6,545 nucleotides of DNA from an uncultured Selenomonadaceae bacterium (GCA_905235425.1 CAJOKY010000131.1:1-6545); one strand, 5' to 3'. Shown: positions 1 through 6,200, numbered from the stretch's first letter. Program-made: numbers and translations. Notes: a model not told the origin generated them from the letters alone.

Positions 1-526
1 GCACAGATTTAAATTTTGGAATTTCGCCCAGCCCGTGAATATAATATGCAACTTTGCCGAGAGAATTTTTTTGCCGCGCGTCAACTTCATGAGCAATGGC
101 GGTTAATGCACCCGCGCTTGCAACGTTTACAAAATATTCACGTCCGTTAATCAAACCTAAATCTATGTATCGCGTTCGACCTGCGGCAACAGCGTCAAAA
201 TAATTTTCGTCATCAGAAATTTTTAAATGCGTGGCAAAATCATTTGAAGTGCCGCTGCCTATAATTCCAACCGGCAAGTCAATCTGAAATTTTTTAATCC
301 AATTTATCACGGCGTGTAATGTACCGTCGCCGCCTGCTGAAATTATTCCGTGCGGCTTAAAAATTTTCACGCATTCATAAAAATTCTGCGCAGATTCAAT
401 GGGACTAGTTCGGTACGGCGCTATCAAAATATTTCGGCGCTGAAATGCCTCAACAATTTCGTCAAGCTTATTTTTAAATTTCGCGTTACCGGAAACGGGA
501 TTGTAAACCAATAGAATTTTTTTCAT
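1..526 (-). CDS. YegS/BmrU-family lipid (diacylglycerol) kinase, partial
   Basis: This is the N-terminal 175 residues of a diacylglycerol-kinase-like lipid kinase; the C-terminal part lies beyond the left edge (family members are usually about 300 residues). The sequence shows NPVSG at residues 9-13, the catalytic glycine loop GGDGT at 65-69, GSGTSND at 90-96 (the family's GTxND nucleotide/metal motif), IDLG at 121-124 and FVNVASAGA at 132-140. These are the signature blocks of the DAGK catalytic domain (PF00781) in order. The family phosphorylates diacylglycerol or related lipids with ATP at the inner membrane face, typically for phospholipid recycling; the actual substrate here cannot be told. 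The gene starts at ATG 526 and is divergent from apeA. No Shine-Dalgarno sequence precedes the ATG. Family assignment is firm; substrate is unknown. Confidence 0.93.
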   Translation of the reverse strand, partial: MKKILLVYNPVSGNAKFKNKLDEIVEAFQRRNILIAPYRTSPIESAQNFYECVKIFKPHGIISAGGDGTLHAVINWIKKFQIDLPVGIIGSGTSNDFATHLKISDDENYFDAVAAGRTRYIDLGLINGREYFVNVASAGALTAIAHEVDARQKNSLGKVAYYIHGLGEIPKFKSV

Positions 527-533
527 AAAGTTA

Positions 534-561
534 ATTTTAACAAAAATTTTTCGCGCGTCAA
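534..561 (-). promoter_or_regulatory. Candidate sigma-70 promoter of the lipid kinase gene
   Basis: On the minus strand a -35 box TTGACG (561 to 556) is followed after 16 bp by TAAAAT (539 to 534). Transcription would begin about 526-528, that is at or next to the ATG, which would make the message leaderless; this agrees with the absence of a ribosome binding site. A second minus-strand -10-like box, TATTAT (577 to 572), lies upstream without a clear -35 box. Inference from matches only. Confidence 0.45.
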
Positions 562-567
562 ATTTTG

Positions 568-576
568 TGCTATAAT
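568..576 (+). promoter_or_regulatory. Extended -10 promoter of apeA
   Basis: The sequence TGCTATAAT is a perfect extended -10 element (TGnTATAAT). No good -35 box is visible 16-18 bp upstream, which extended -10 promoters can do without. Transcription would start near 583, leaving a leader of about 24 nt before the apeA ATG. Confidence 0.65.
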
Positions 577-587
577 ACAAAAAATTT

Positions 588-597
588 GGAAAGGAAG
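588..597 (+). promoter_or_regulatory. Ribosome binding site of apeA
   Basis: The purine run GGAAAGGAAG ends 9 nt before ATG 607 and supports that start. No other in-frame ATG occurs until residue 80. Confidence 0.7.
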
Positions 598-606
598 TTT
601 ATATAA

Positions 607-2007
607 ATGGCTGAAGATAAAGACAAGGAAAAAGATAAAAAGCCGTCGGTATGGAGCAAGTACACTGACGCTGAAAAGGCGGAGCTTGAAAATATCGGCA
701 AAGGTTACATTGACTTTTTAAGCCGTTGCAAGACAGAGCGCGAAAGTGTCACTTACACGATTGAGGCGGCGGAAAAAGCAGGTTACAAAGAATTTAAAGC
801 AGATGCCACACTTAGAGCAGGCGATAAAGTTTACTGCGCATTTATGAAAAAATCCGTCGCACTGTTTCAGATTGGAAGTGAACCGATTGAACGCGGCTTA
901 AAAATTCTCGGTGCGCACATTGACACTTGCCGACTTGATTTGAAACAAAATCCGCTTTATGAAGACGGCGGGCTTGCTTATATGGATACGCATTATTACG
1001 GCGGCATTAAAAAATATCAATGGGTAGCACTGCCGCTTGCCATGCACGGCGTTGTTGTGAAAAAGGACGGCACCGTTATCAATATCGTTATCGGCGAAGA
1101 TGAAGGCGATCCTGTTTTCTGCGTGACAGACCTTTTGATACACCTCGCACAAGAGCAAATGGAGAAAAAGGCGTCGAAAGTTGTCGAAGGCGAAAACTTA
1201 GATATTTTGGTAGGAAATTATCCGCTTAAGGAAGGCGAAAAAGAATCTGTGAAAGCCGGCGTCTTGAAACTTTTGAAAGACAAGTACGACATTGAAGAGA
1301 AAGATTTTCTTTCTGCGGAGTTGGCGCTTGTACCGGCAGGCAAGGCGCGTGAATTGGGCTTTGATAGAAGTATGGTTTTGGGCTACGGGCAGGACGACCG
1401 AGTTTGTTCCTACACGTCGCTTGTTGCAATGTTGGAGACGGCAAATAAAAATTTGAATCGTACCGCGTGCTGTCTGCTTGTCGACAAAGAAGAAATCGGC
1501 AGTTTCGGCGCAACGGGTATGCGTTCACATTTCTTTGAAAATATTTTGGCAGAAATTATGAATGCGTGCGGGCAGTATTCGGAGCTTAAACTTCGCCGCG
1601 CTTTGCAAAATTCCGTAATGCTTAGTTCGGACGTTTCCAGCGCTTACGACGCACTTTACTCAAGCTGTTTTGACAAAAAAAATGTCGCCTATCTCGGCAA
1701 AGGTATGGTGTTCAATAAATTCACGGGTTCACGCGGCAAGTCGGGTTCAAGTGAAGCCAATGCGGAATACGTTGCCAAACTGCGCGAAGCTCTCGACAAA
1801 AATAATGTCGCCTATCAATTTTCGGAACTCGGCAAAGTTGACTTGGGCGGCGGCGGCACAATCGCGCATATGACGGCTGTTTACGGTATGGACGTTATAG
1901 ACAGCGGCGTAGGCGTGTTGAGTATGCATGCGCCGTATGAAGTCACAAGCAAGATTGACATTTACGAAACAAAAAAAGGCTACGCGGCATTTCTGCGTGA
2001 GATGTAA
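607..2007 (+). CDS. apeA: M18-family zinc aminopeptidase
   Basis: A 466-residue M18 metalloaminopeptidase (PF02127; relatives include aspartyl aminopeptidase and yeast aminopeptidase I). The family forms large cytosolic tetrahedral oligomers that remove N-terminal residues from peptides using a two-metal centre. The metal and catalytic positions are readable: His104 in AHIDTCRLDLK, Asp263 (next to Asp264) in GQDDR, Glu295-Glu296 in DKEEIGS (general base and ligand), Asp342 in LSSDVSSAYD and His441 in MHAPYEVTSK. The conserved FTGSRGKSG (372-380) and GELGK-like SELGKVDLGGGGT (406-418) blocks are also present. Length is normal for the family. The first 12 residues are a Lys/Asp/Glu-rich tail without obvious function. 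There is no signal peptide. It is probably cotranscribed with the DUF1810 gene 33 bp downstream, since no terminator lies between. Preferred substrate residue cannot be read from sequence. Confidence 0.95.
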   Translation: MAEDKDKEKDKKPSVWSKYTDAEKAELENIGKGYIDFLSRCKTERESVTYTIEAAEKAGYKEFKADATLRAGDKVYCAFMKKSVALFQIGSEPIERGLKILGAHIDTCRLDLKQNPLYEDGGLAYMDTHYYGGIKKYQWVALPLAMHGVVVKKDGTVINIVIGEDEGDPVFCVTDLLIHLAQEQMEKKASKVVEGENLDILVGNYPLKEGEKESVKAGVLKLLKDKYDIEEKDFLSAELALVPAGKARELGFDRSMVLGYGQDDRVCSYTSLVAMLETANKNLNRTACCLLVDKEEIGSFGATGMRSHFFENILAEIMNACGQYSELKLRRALQNSVMLSSDVSSAYDALYSSCFDKKNVAYLGKGMVFNKFTGSRGKSGSSEANAEYVAKLREALDKNNVAYQFSELGKVDLGGGGTIAHMTAVYGMDVIDSGVGVLSMHAPYEVTSKIDIYETKKGYAAFLREM

Positions 2008-2026
2008 AATTTTTTCAGCTTAAGGC

Positions 2027-2033
2027 AGGTGGA
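2027..2033 (+). promoter_or_regulatory. Ribosome binding site that decides the DUF1810 start
   Basis: AGGTGGA lies 7 nt before ATG 2041. It overlaps an in-frame GTG at 2029, which itself has only a poorly placed AAGG (2022-2025) upstream. The spacing therefore favours ATG 2041 over GTG 2029. Confidence 0.6.
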
Positions 2034-2040
2034 TTTGCTT

Positions 2041-2469
2041 ATGTACGATCCGGAAAGATTTTTAAAGGCTCAAGAATCAATGTATGAAATAGCGCTTACA
2101 GAAATTAAAAAAGGTCATAAATTTTCGCATTGGATTTGGTACATTTTTCCGCAACTTCGCGCTCTGGGTAAAAGCAGAATGGCGAATTACTACGGCATTG
2201 AAAATTTAGACGAGGCAAAAGAATACTTGACTAATGAAACTCTGCGCGCGCGTCTTTTGGAAATAAGTCAAGCTTTATTGGAACTTGTAACTAATGATTC
2301 GGTGGCGGTTATGGGACATATTGACAGCGTAAAATTACTTTCCTGCATGACGCTGTTTCATTTGGCAGACCCTACCTGCGAAATTTTTACTAAAGTTATC
2401 GACAAATATTATTCGGGACAGTTGGACGAAAAAACTGTTGCACTTTGTAAAACTGTTGACAGCGATTAG
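2041..2469 (+). CDS. DUF1810-family protein
   Basis: A 142-residue protein (from ATG 2041; 146 if GTG 2029 is used) matching the DUF1810 family (PF08837) over its whole length. Seen in sequence: YDPERFLKAQ at the N-terminus, the hallmark block SHWIWYIFPQLRALGKS, the YYGIENLDEAKEYL stretch, VKLLSCMTLFHLA where family members have KLxSSMTLF, and a C-terminal IDKYYSGQLDEKT. The protein has no signal peptide or membrane segment, so it is probably cytosolic and mainly helical. Its biochemical role is unknown to me; the name calpastatin attached to some relatives has no support here. It sits 33 bp after apeA on the same strand and is followed at once by a hairpin terminator, so the two probably form one transcript, but no functional link is evident. 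Confidence 0.9.
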   Translation: MYDPERFLKAQESMYEIALTEIKKGHKFSHWIWYIFPQLRALGKSRMANYYGIENLDEAKEYLTNETLRARLLEISQALLELVTNDSVAVMGHIDSVKLLSCMTLFHLADPTCEIFTKVIDKYYSGQLDEKTVALCKTVDSD

Positions 2470-2490
2470 CCTGACTGAAAATTTTAGACT

Positions 2491-2530
2491 AAAAAAATTC
2501 CTCTTCTCAAATGCGGGAAGGGGATTTTTA
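2491..2530 (+). terminator. Rho-independent terminator or attenuator before rsmG
   Basis: A 9-bp stem pairs 2500-2508 (CCTCTTCTC) with 2515-2523 (GGGAAGGGG), including two G-U pairs, around the 6-nt loop AAATGC. It is flanked by seven A residues on the left and by ATTTTTA on the right, giving the T tract of an intrinsic terminator. It ends the apeA-DUF1810 unit, but only 16 bp separate it from the rsmG start. Confidence 0.75.
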
Positions 2531-2534
2531 GATT

Positions 2535-2540
2535 AGGAGA
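2535..2540 (+). promoter_or_regulatory. Ribosome binding site of rsmG
   Basis: AGGAGA sits 5 nt before ATG 2546, directly after the hairpin, and supports that start. Confidence 0.75.
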
Positions 2541-2545
2541 AAAAT

Positions 2546-3262
2546 ATGTTTAAAGAAATTTTATCAGACGCCGCGCAGAAATTCGGCATTGCATTCACAG
2601 ACAGGCAACTTGAACGGTTTGAAATTTTTTACAGGCTGATTGTAGATTGGAACACAAAAATAAATTTGACGGCGATAACCGATGAAAAGGATTTTGTCGT
2701 TAAGCACGTGATAGATTCACTTAGTGTGTGGGATGAAAATAAATTTGCCGACGTGAAAAGTCTTTGTGACGTTGGAACCGGCGCGGGATTTCCTGCCATA
2801 CCGCTGAAAATTTTTAAACCAAATTTAAATGTTACGCTGATTGATTCGCTGACAAAACGCGTAGAATTTTTGAAAAAGGTCACAGCCGCGCTTGAATTAG
2901 ACAACGTGACTTGTCTGCATGGTCGCGCAGAAGATTTGGCGCGTGATAAAAATTTACGTGAACACTTCGATTTAGTGACAGCTCGCGCAGTTGCACGCCT
3001 TAACGTTTTGGCGGAATATTGCTTGCCGTTCGCAAAAATCGGCGGTACGTTTGCCGCGATGAAGGGTAAAGTTTTTCGTGAAGAGATTGACGAGGCGAAA
3101 ACGGCGATAAAAATTCTAGGCGGCGGCAACGTAACCTTTACAGAAAAAATTTTACCCGACCTGCCGGACGTTCGCGCTGTCATTTACATTGACAAAAAAA
3201 TTTCTACGCCGAAAAATTTTCCGCGCAGAGCCGGTACGCCGTCCAAAAATCCTTTGATTTAA
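2546..3262 (+). CDS. rsmG: 16S rRNA (guanine527-N7)-methyltransferase
   Basis: A 238-residue RsmG (GidB), which transfers a methyl group from S-adenosylmethionine to N7 of G527 in the 530 loop of 16S rRNA. Loss of RsmG is known to give low-level streptomycin resistance. Visible blocks: WNTKINLTAI (35-44), HVIDSL (54-59), the SAM-binding motif DVGTGAGFPAIPLKI (75-89), the acidic residue Asp100 after strand 2 (LIDSLTKR), GRAED (126-130), TARAVA (145-150), Lys173 in AMKGK, and the Firmicute-type tail with FPRRAGTPSKNPL (225-237). Length is normal. Unlike the classical arrangement next to mnmG (gidA), its upstream neighbour here is a DUF1810 gene. Its stop is 3 bp from the stop of the convergent RTX-like gene. 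Confidence 0.97.
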   Translation: MFKEILSDAAQKFGIAFTDRQLERFEIFYRLIVDWNTKINLTAITDEKDFVVKHVIDSLSVWDENKFADVKSLCDVGTGAGFPAIPLKIFKPNLNVTLIDSLTKRVEFLKKVTAALELDNVTCLHGRAEDLARDKNLREHFDLVTARAVARLNVLAEYCLPFAKIGGTFAAMKGKVFREEIDEAKTAIKILGGGNVTFTEKILPDLPDVRAVIYIDKKISTPKNFPRRAGTPSKNPLI

Positions 3263-3265
3263 AAA

Positions 3266-4933
3266 TTACGCACCTTGCCAGTGATTTTCGTATTGATTAT
3301 AAGTTGCACGAAAACCGTCGGCAAATTGAAAAACCGGCATTGAGTTTTGCACGTTGTTTACATCTATTGTTGAACCCGTATTAAAACCTACTGAAATTTT
3401 CTGTCCGATTTGATTAACGTTTGCAATGTCACTTAAAGCGGAATCGTACATCCAAACTATATCGCCGTTGGAATTGCTATAAATATTATCGTTGCCTTCG
3501 TACTTTCCGACTTTAAAAGTTGTCGCTCCATTGCCGCCTACAAGATAATCGATTGCCTCACCATAACCGCCCCAAAGTGTTTGATAACCATCTCCGCCGT
3601 AAATATAATTTGATTCAGTGTTACCGACGAGCGTATTAGAGCCGTAACTGGCACCGCCGTTAATCGTCGTTACGTTGTGAAAATATTGCCCGGCATCGCC
3701 GCCGAGCCAAACATTATTTTCAGAACCGATAACTACAATTTGTCCTCCTGCTTGCTTAAGCCGATAATAATTCACGTCATTTGCGTATGACAAACTGCTT
3801 GATGAGTTATGCGCAATTTTCATTTTCTGAATGTTGACGCCGTCGTCTGTATACATAATCACGCCGTTTGCATCAGAAGCGCCGGTTTGCGCGTGAATAT
3901 AATGTCCGTCATTCATATTAAAGATAATTGACGAATCATCACGGGAAATATCATTAAAGCGCTTGCCTGCCAAATTTAAAATGTCTGACGCAGGTTGATC
4001 TCCCGTTGCAAAATTCAAGATTACGTTATCGCCGCCGCCGGTGTACCAAAATACATTCTGCGCGTCACTGCCCTTAAGAGTATCGTTGCCTTCCCAGCCG
4101 CCCCAAATTGTCGTCGCGCCACTGCCGGAAATAACCGAATTACTCTGCCAATTGCCGGATATAAGCATATTGTTTAAGCTATTGGAAGCGTCAATTACAA
4201 CAACATTTGTATCATAATTTTCGGGCCAAAGATCACCGTTGTAAAGTGTACCGACTCTTAACGTGTCACCTGCGACAGATAAAGTGTAGGGAACATCCAC
4301 ATAGCCTATCCTGTTGCCAAAACTTACGGGAAATTGCTCATTGAAAATTTTGTTAATAGTACTCACGTAACTAGAACCGTCAAAAGTATACCGGGCATAA
4401 GACATAAAAATATTTTGTCCTGCAATGGCGCTGTAGTTACTGATACCTTGCAGGTTGATTGTTATCTTGCCCCTATCGTCATTTATAACCAAATCATTGC
4501 CGTTTACGTGACAAGTGAAAGTAGTGTTTTGTCCGCCTTCATACCAAATAAGAAGATTGTCCGTACCGATAGTAAAATCTTCAATGGTAACATTGACAGA
4601 ACCGTTGGAGCTGCAACCAACCATAAAAGTATCGGCTTCACTCCCCCCGTTTAAGGTAGCGTACTGCATACCTTCAAGCGCAATAGCCGCTAACATGTCA
4701 TTGCCGCTTTCACCGCGAAAATAGTCATACGTACCATAAAAACCCGCAGACGGTGCATAAACTGCCGCAATGGTTTCATCACAATTGTAACTTCCAGATT
4801 GACCGTAAACACTGTCATTCATTCCAAGAGTGAGCATCATTCCGCCGCCGCTAGATCCGGTAATTTTAGAATGACTTGAATACGTATAATAATAGCCGTA
4901 TTCGTAATTGACACCACTACCTATGAACCCCAT
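3266..4933 (-). CDS. RTX-like (haemolysin-type repeat) extracellular protein
   Basis: A 555-residue Gly/Asn/Asp/Tyr-rich protein with degenerate haemolysin-type calcium-binding repeats, for example GGWEGNDTLKGSD (278-290), GGDGYQTLWGG (446-456) and GGSEADTF (96-103). Three diverged modules are visible (about 95-162, 277-350 and 453-526). Each has a Gly/Asp turn region, a TF-V-G or NVFW strand, a DN/ND plus I/L strand, and a later strand where I see GNDLVIND, IIFNMNDG or ISVGFNTG. The start is Tyr-rich (YEYGYYYTY, 10-18). There is no N-terminal signal peptide, as expected of type I secretion substrates, which carry a C-terminal signal; export is inferred. Three cysteines (51, 107, 141) lie in the N-terminal part only. 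I chose ATG 4933 because AAAGGGG lies 7 nt upstream and the promoter would start transcription about 4973, which excludes the upstream TTG at 4975. Function is unknown: surface structural protein, adhesin or enzyme-less repeat protein are all possible. Confidence 0.8.
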   Translation of the reverse strand: MGFIGSGVNYEYGYYYTYSSHSKITGSSGGGMMLTLGMNDSVYGQSGSYNCDETIAAVYAPSAGFYGTYDYFRGESGNDMLAAIALEGMQYATLNGGSEADTFMVGCSSNGSVNVTIEDFTIGTDNLLIWYEGGQNTTFTCHVNGNDLVINDDRGKITINLQGISNYSAIAGQNIFMSYARYTFDGSSYVSTINKIFNEQFPVSFGNRIGYVDVPYTLSVAGDTLRVGTLYNGDLWPENYDTNVVVIDASNSLNNMLISGNWQSNSVISGSGATTIWGGWEGNDTLKGSDAQNVFWYTGGGDNVILNFATGDQPASDILNLAGKRFNDISRDDSSIIFNMNDGHYIHAQTGASDANGVIMYTDDGVNIQKMKIAHNSSSSLSYANDVNYYRLKQAGGQIVVIGSENNVWLGGDAGQYFHNVTTINGGASYGSNTLVGNTESNYIYGGDGYQTLWGGYGEAIDYLVGGNGATTFKVGKYEGNDNIYSNSNGDIVWMYDSALSDIANVNQIGQKISVGFNTGSTIDVNNVQNSMPVFQFADGFRATYNQYENHWQGA

Positions 4934-4940
4934 ACAAAAT

Positions 4941-4947
4941 CCCCTTT
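4941..4947 (-). promoter_or_regulatory. Ribosome binding site of the RTX-like gene
   Basis: On the minus strand AAAGGGG (4947 to 4941) stands 7 nt before ATG 4933. It fixes this start in preference to TTG 4975, 14 codons upstream. Confidence 0.75.
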
Positions 4948-4971
4948 CTTTAATTAAAAAATATTTTTCAG

Positions 4972-4984
4972 ACAATTTTATTGT
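4972..4984. promoter_or_regulatory. Operator-like palindrome at the RTX-like gene promoter
   Basis: ACAATTTTATTGT is a perfect inverted repeat (5-bp arms, 3-bp centre). It covers part of the -10 box and the predicted transcription start of the minus-strand promoter, where a repressor would block polymerase. A second, looser pair, TTGTAT (4981-4986) and ATACAA (5007-5012), brackets the promoter spacer. No regulator can be named, and an AT-rich palindrome this short could be chance. Confidence 0.35.
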
Positions 4985-5007
4985 ATCAAGGATTTTTTTA
5001 GTGTCAA
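4980..5007 (-). promoter_or_regulatory. Sigma-70 promoter of the RTX-like gene
   Basis: On the minus strand a consensus -35 box TTGACA (5007 to 5002) is followed after 16 bp by TACAAT (4985 to 4980), a five-of-six match to TATAAT. The predicted start is about 4973, giving a leader of roughly 40 nt before ATG 4933. It is the best-matching -35/-10 pair I see in the window. Confidence 0.75.
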
Positions 5008-5052
5008 TACAAAGATAAAGGAATTTTCACTTGAAAGGCGAATCATAAGCGC

Positions 5053-5059
5053 GGGGTGA
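5053..5059 (+). promoter_or_regulatory. Ribosome binding site for the GTG start at 5065
   Basis: GGGGTGA ends 5 nt before GTG 5065. An in-frame TAA occupies 5062-5064, so no earlier start is possible. No convincing plus-strand promoter is visible in 4976-5052; weak candidates such as GATAAA (5014-5019) lack a -35 box. Confidence 0.65.
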
Positions 5060-5064
5060 ATTAA

Positions 5065-5790
5065 GTGAACCTTAGAAAAATTTTAATAGGCGCACTTGCC
5101 TTGACAATTACGGCAGGCAGTTCTTATGTAAATGCGGAAAAATCAACTGCAGATGAACCATTTACCGTAAATGAAGAAAGTAACGTGACAGCGAAATCTC
5201 TTGACAGGACGCAACAACGCTTAACTCAGCGCAATAGATTTCAACACAGAAAGCCCGGCGAAAGTTATCAGCAACGGCGCTTTGTAAAGTTGACTTCAGA
5301 CGAAACATATAACTATTATCTTGATATGGAAAGTGTCACGTGGAAACGCGTACCTTATATGGCGTCGGAATATATGGCTGATGTTTGGATTCGTATGGTT
5401 GAACGCATTCCGAGCGCTGTTTCATACAATGATCATGACGATTATGAACCAATCGAGCTTGTATCTGCGCGGGAGCAAAATATTTCCTACGATCCCGTTG
5501 ACGTTGAAGTTTTAAGCCGCAAGCAATATGTTTTGGAGCATTATTATTTACGTCCCGGCAGAAAACAAATTCAGTTTTTGTGCGAATTGGAAGTTGTAGG
5601 GCATCCGCAGAATACCGAAGCCGGCAGAGCGTACGACGTTAAAAATTGGGAAGATTTAATACCCGGCAGTATCGAATCAATCATTTACAAAAAAGTTTTG
5701 GCGACAATCGGCACATGGAAAGCTACGGAAATGGGACATGAAACTTTCACAGATTTTTTTGAAGAGTACACGCGAATTTCGATTAGATAG
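5065..5790 (+). CDS. Exported protein of unknown function
   Basis: A 241-residue protein starting at GTG. Residues 1-24 form a clear Sec signal peptide: basic MNLRK, hydrophobic core ILIGALALTITAG, and cleavage likely after VNA at 24. There is no lipobox cysteine. Next come an acidic linker (25-47) and a basic Gln/Arg-rich stretch (about 48-72). The folded part (about 73-220) begins FVKLTSDETYNYYLDMESV and contains EYMADVWIRMVE (102-113), YVLEHYYLRPGRKQIQFLCELEV (155-177) and WEDLIPGSIESIIY (195-208). This pattern, a strand-rich domain reporting an amino-acid-rich surface with conserved Tyr/Trp, resembles secreted hypothetical proteins I recall from Selenomonadaceae; no enzymatic motif is visible. 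One cysteine (172) remains in the mature chain. It is probably envelope-associated or periplasmic. It is 60 bp upstream of the next gene on the same strand with no terminator between, so cotranscription is plausible. Confidence 0.8.
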   Translation: MNLRKILIGALALTITAGSSYVNAEKSTADEPFTVNEESNVTAKSLDRTQQRLTQRNRFQHRKPGESYQQRRFVKLTSDETYNYYLDMESVTWKRVPYMASEYMADVWIRMVERIPSAVSYNDHDDYEPIELVSAREQNISYDPVDVEVLSRKQYVLEHYYLRPGRKQIQFLCELEVVGHPQNTEAGRAYDVKNWEDLIPGSIESIIYKKVLATIGTWKATEMGHETFTDFFEEYTRISIR

Positions 5791-5825
5791 TGAGTAGTTA
5801 GTAGTAAGTAGTGAGTAGTAAATAG
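5788..5825 (+). repeat. Heptanucleotide tandem repeat (TAGTNAG-type)
   Basis: Five 7-bp units run in register: TAGTGAG, TAGTTAG, TAGTAAG, TAGTGAG and TAGTAAA, followed by a partial TAG. The first TAG is the stop codon of the exported-protein gene. Because the unit is 7 bp, TAG recurs in all three plus-strand frames. The tract fills most of the gap to the next gene and ends 10 bp before its ribosome binding site. Confidence 0.9.
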
Positions 5826-5835
5826 TTTAAATTTT

Positions 5836-5843
5836 AGGAGGGT
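5836..5843 (+). promoter_or_regulatory. Ribosome binding site for the gene at 5851
   Basis: AGGAGGGT lies 7 nt before ATG 5851, a near-ideal Shine-Dalgarno sequence and spacing. Confidence 0.8.
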
Positions 5844-5850
5844 ACAATTA

Positions 5851-6198
5851 ATGATTCCTGTATTATTGGGATTGGGAGCCATTGTAGGCGGCTTTATGGT
5901 CTACGAAAAGTGGGAACAAATTACAAGTTGGTTGCAAGAATTTCTGCCCAAAATTCAAGAGGCACTTAAAAGCACCGGCATTGTCGATTACGCCGCAAAA
6001 ATGTTTTCAACCGTTCAAGACGGAGTGCTTACCCTTGTTCACCGCCTTTACTACAAGGAAAACGGCAAGTGGATTGAAAAAACTACGACGCGCGAAATTG
6101 ACGAATCTCAAGTACCGGCATGGGCTAAGGAAGGCTTGACCGCTAAAGAAACCGACGTTACAGAACGTTATCAGAAAGAATTGGAACTTACAATTTAA
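5851..6198 (+). CDS. Small membrane-anchored protein of unknown function
   Basis: A 115-residue protein I do not recognise. Residues 2-18 are hydrophobic and glycine-rich (PVLLGLGAIVGGFMV, with Gly at 7, 9, 13 and 14), which reads as one membrane helix or a glycine-zipper-like anchor; there is no signal-peptidase site after it. Residues 21-64 predict amphipathic helices (WEQITSWLQEFLPKIQEALK and YAAKMFSTVQDGVLTLV). The tail contains LYYKENGKWIEKTTTREID (66-84), likely paired strands with a turn at NGK, then VPAWAKEG (88-95) and a charged helix to the end. It is 15 bp upstream of the next gene, whose ribosome binding site is strong, so the two are surely one operon. The motif LYYKENGKW recurs in modified form in that neighbour. 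A membrane or surface-associated role with its neighbours is inferred only. Confidence 0.8.
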   Translation: MIPVLLGLGAIVGGFMVYEKWEQITSWLQEFLPKIQEALKSTGIVDYAAKMFSTVQDGVLTLVHRLYYKENGKWIEKTTTREIDESQVPAWAKEGLTAKETDVTERYQKELELTI

Positions 6199-6200
6199 GC

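Noticed and set aside
898..1929. Minus-strand and out-of-frame open frames within apeA
   Set aside because: All lie inside a complete M18 peptidase with intact metal-ligand motifs and have no initiation signals.
2029..2040. GTG start at 2029 for the DUF1810 protein
   Set aside because: The GTG overlaps AGGTGGA, which is ideally placed for ATG 2041; family members begin close to the YDPERF block. Not fully excluded.
2629..3183. Open frame of 184 codons on the minus strand opposite rsmG
   Set aside because: It lies entirely inside rsmG, its product is a low-complexity Ser/Lys/Ala-rich string with no recognisable domain, and the plus strand carries full RsmG motifs.
4334..4724. Plus-strand open frames inside the RTX-like gene
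   Set aside because: They are antisense to a gene with its own promoter, ribosome binding site and repeat modules, and their products show no family features.
4931..4975. Upstream TTG start (4975) adding 14 residues to the RTX-like protein
   Set aside because: The predicted transcription start is about 4973, so the TTG would not be in the message, while ATG 4933 has a well-placed AAAGGGG.
5788..5825. CRISPR-like array
   Set aside because: The units are contiguous 7-mers without spacers, so this is a microsatellite-type repeat.
5685..5882. Minus-strand frame whose product has an apparent THYLLLTTHYL repeat
   Set aside because: The peptide repeat is simply the translation of the TAGTNAG heptamer tract on the opposite strand.
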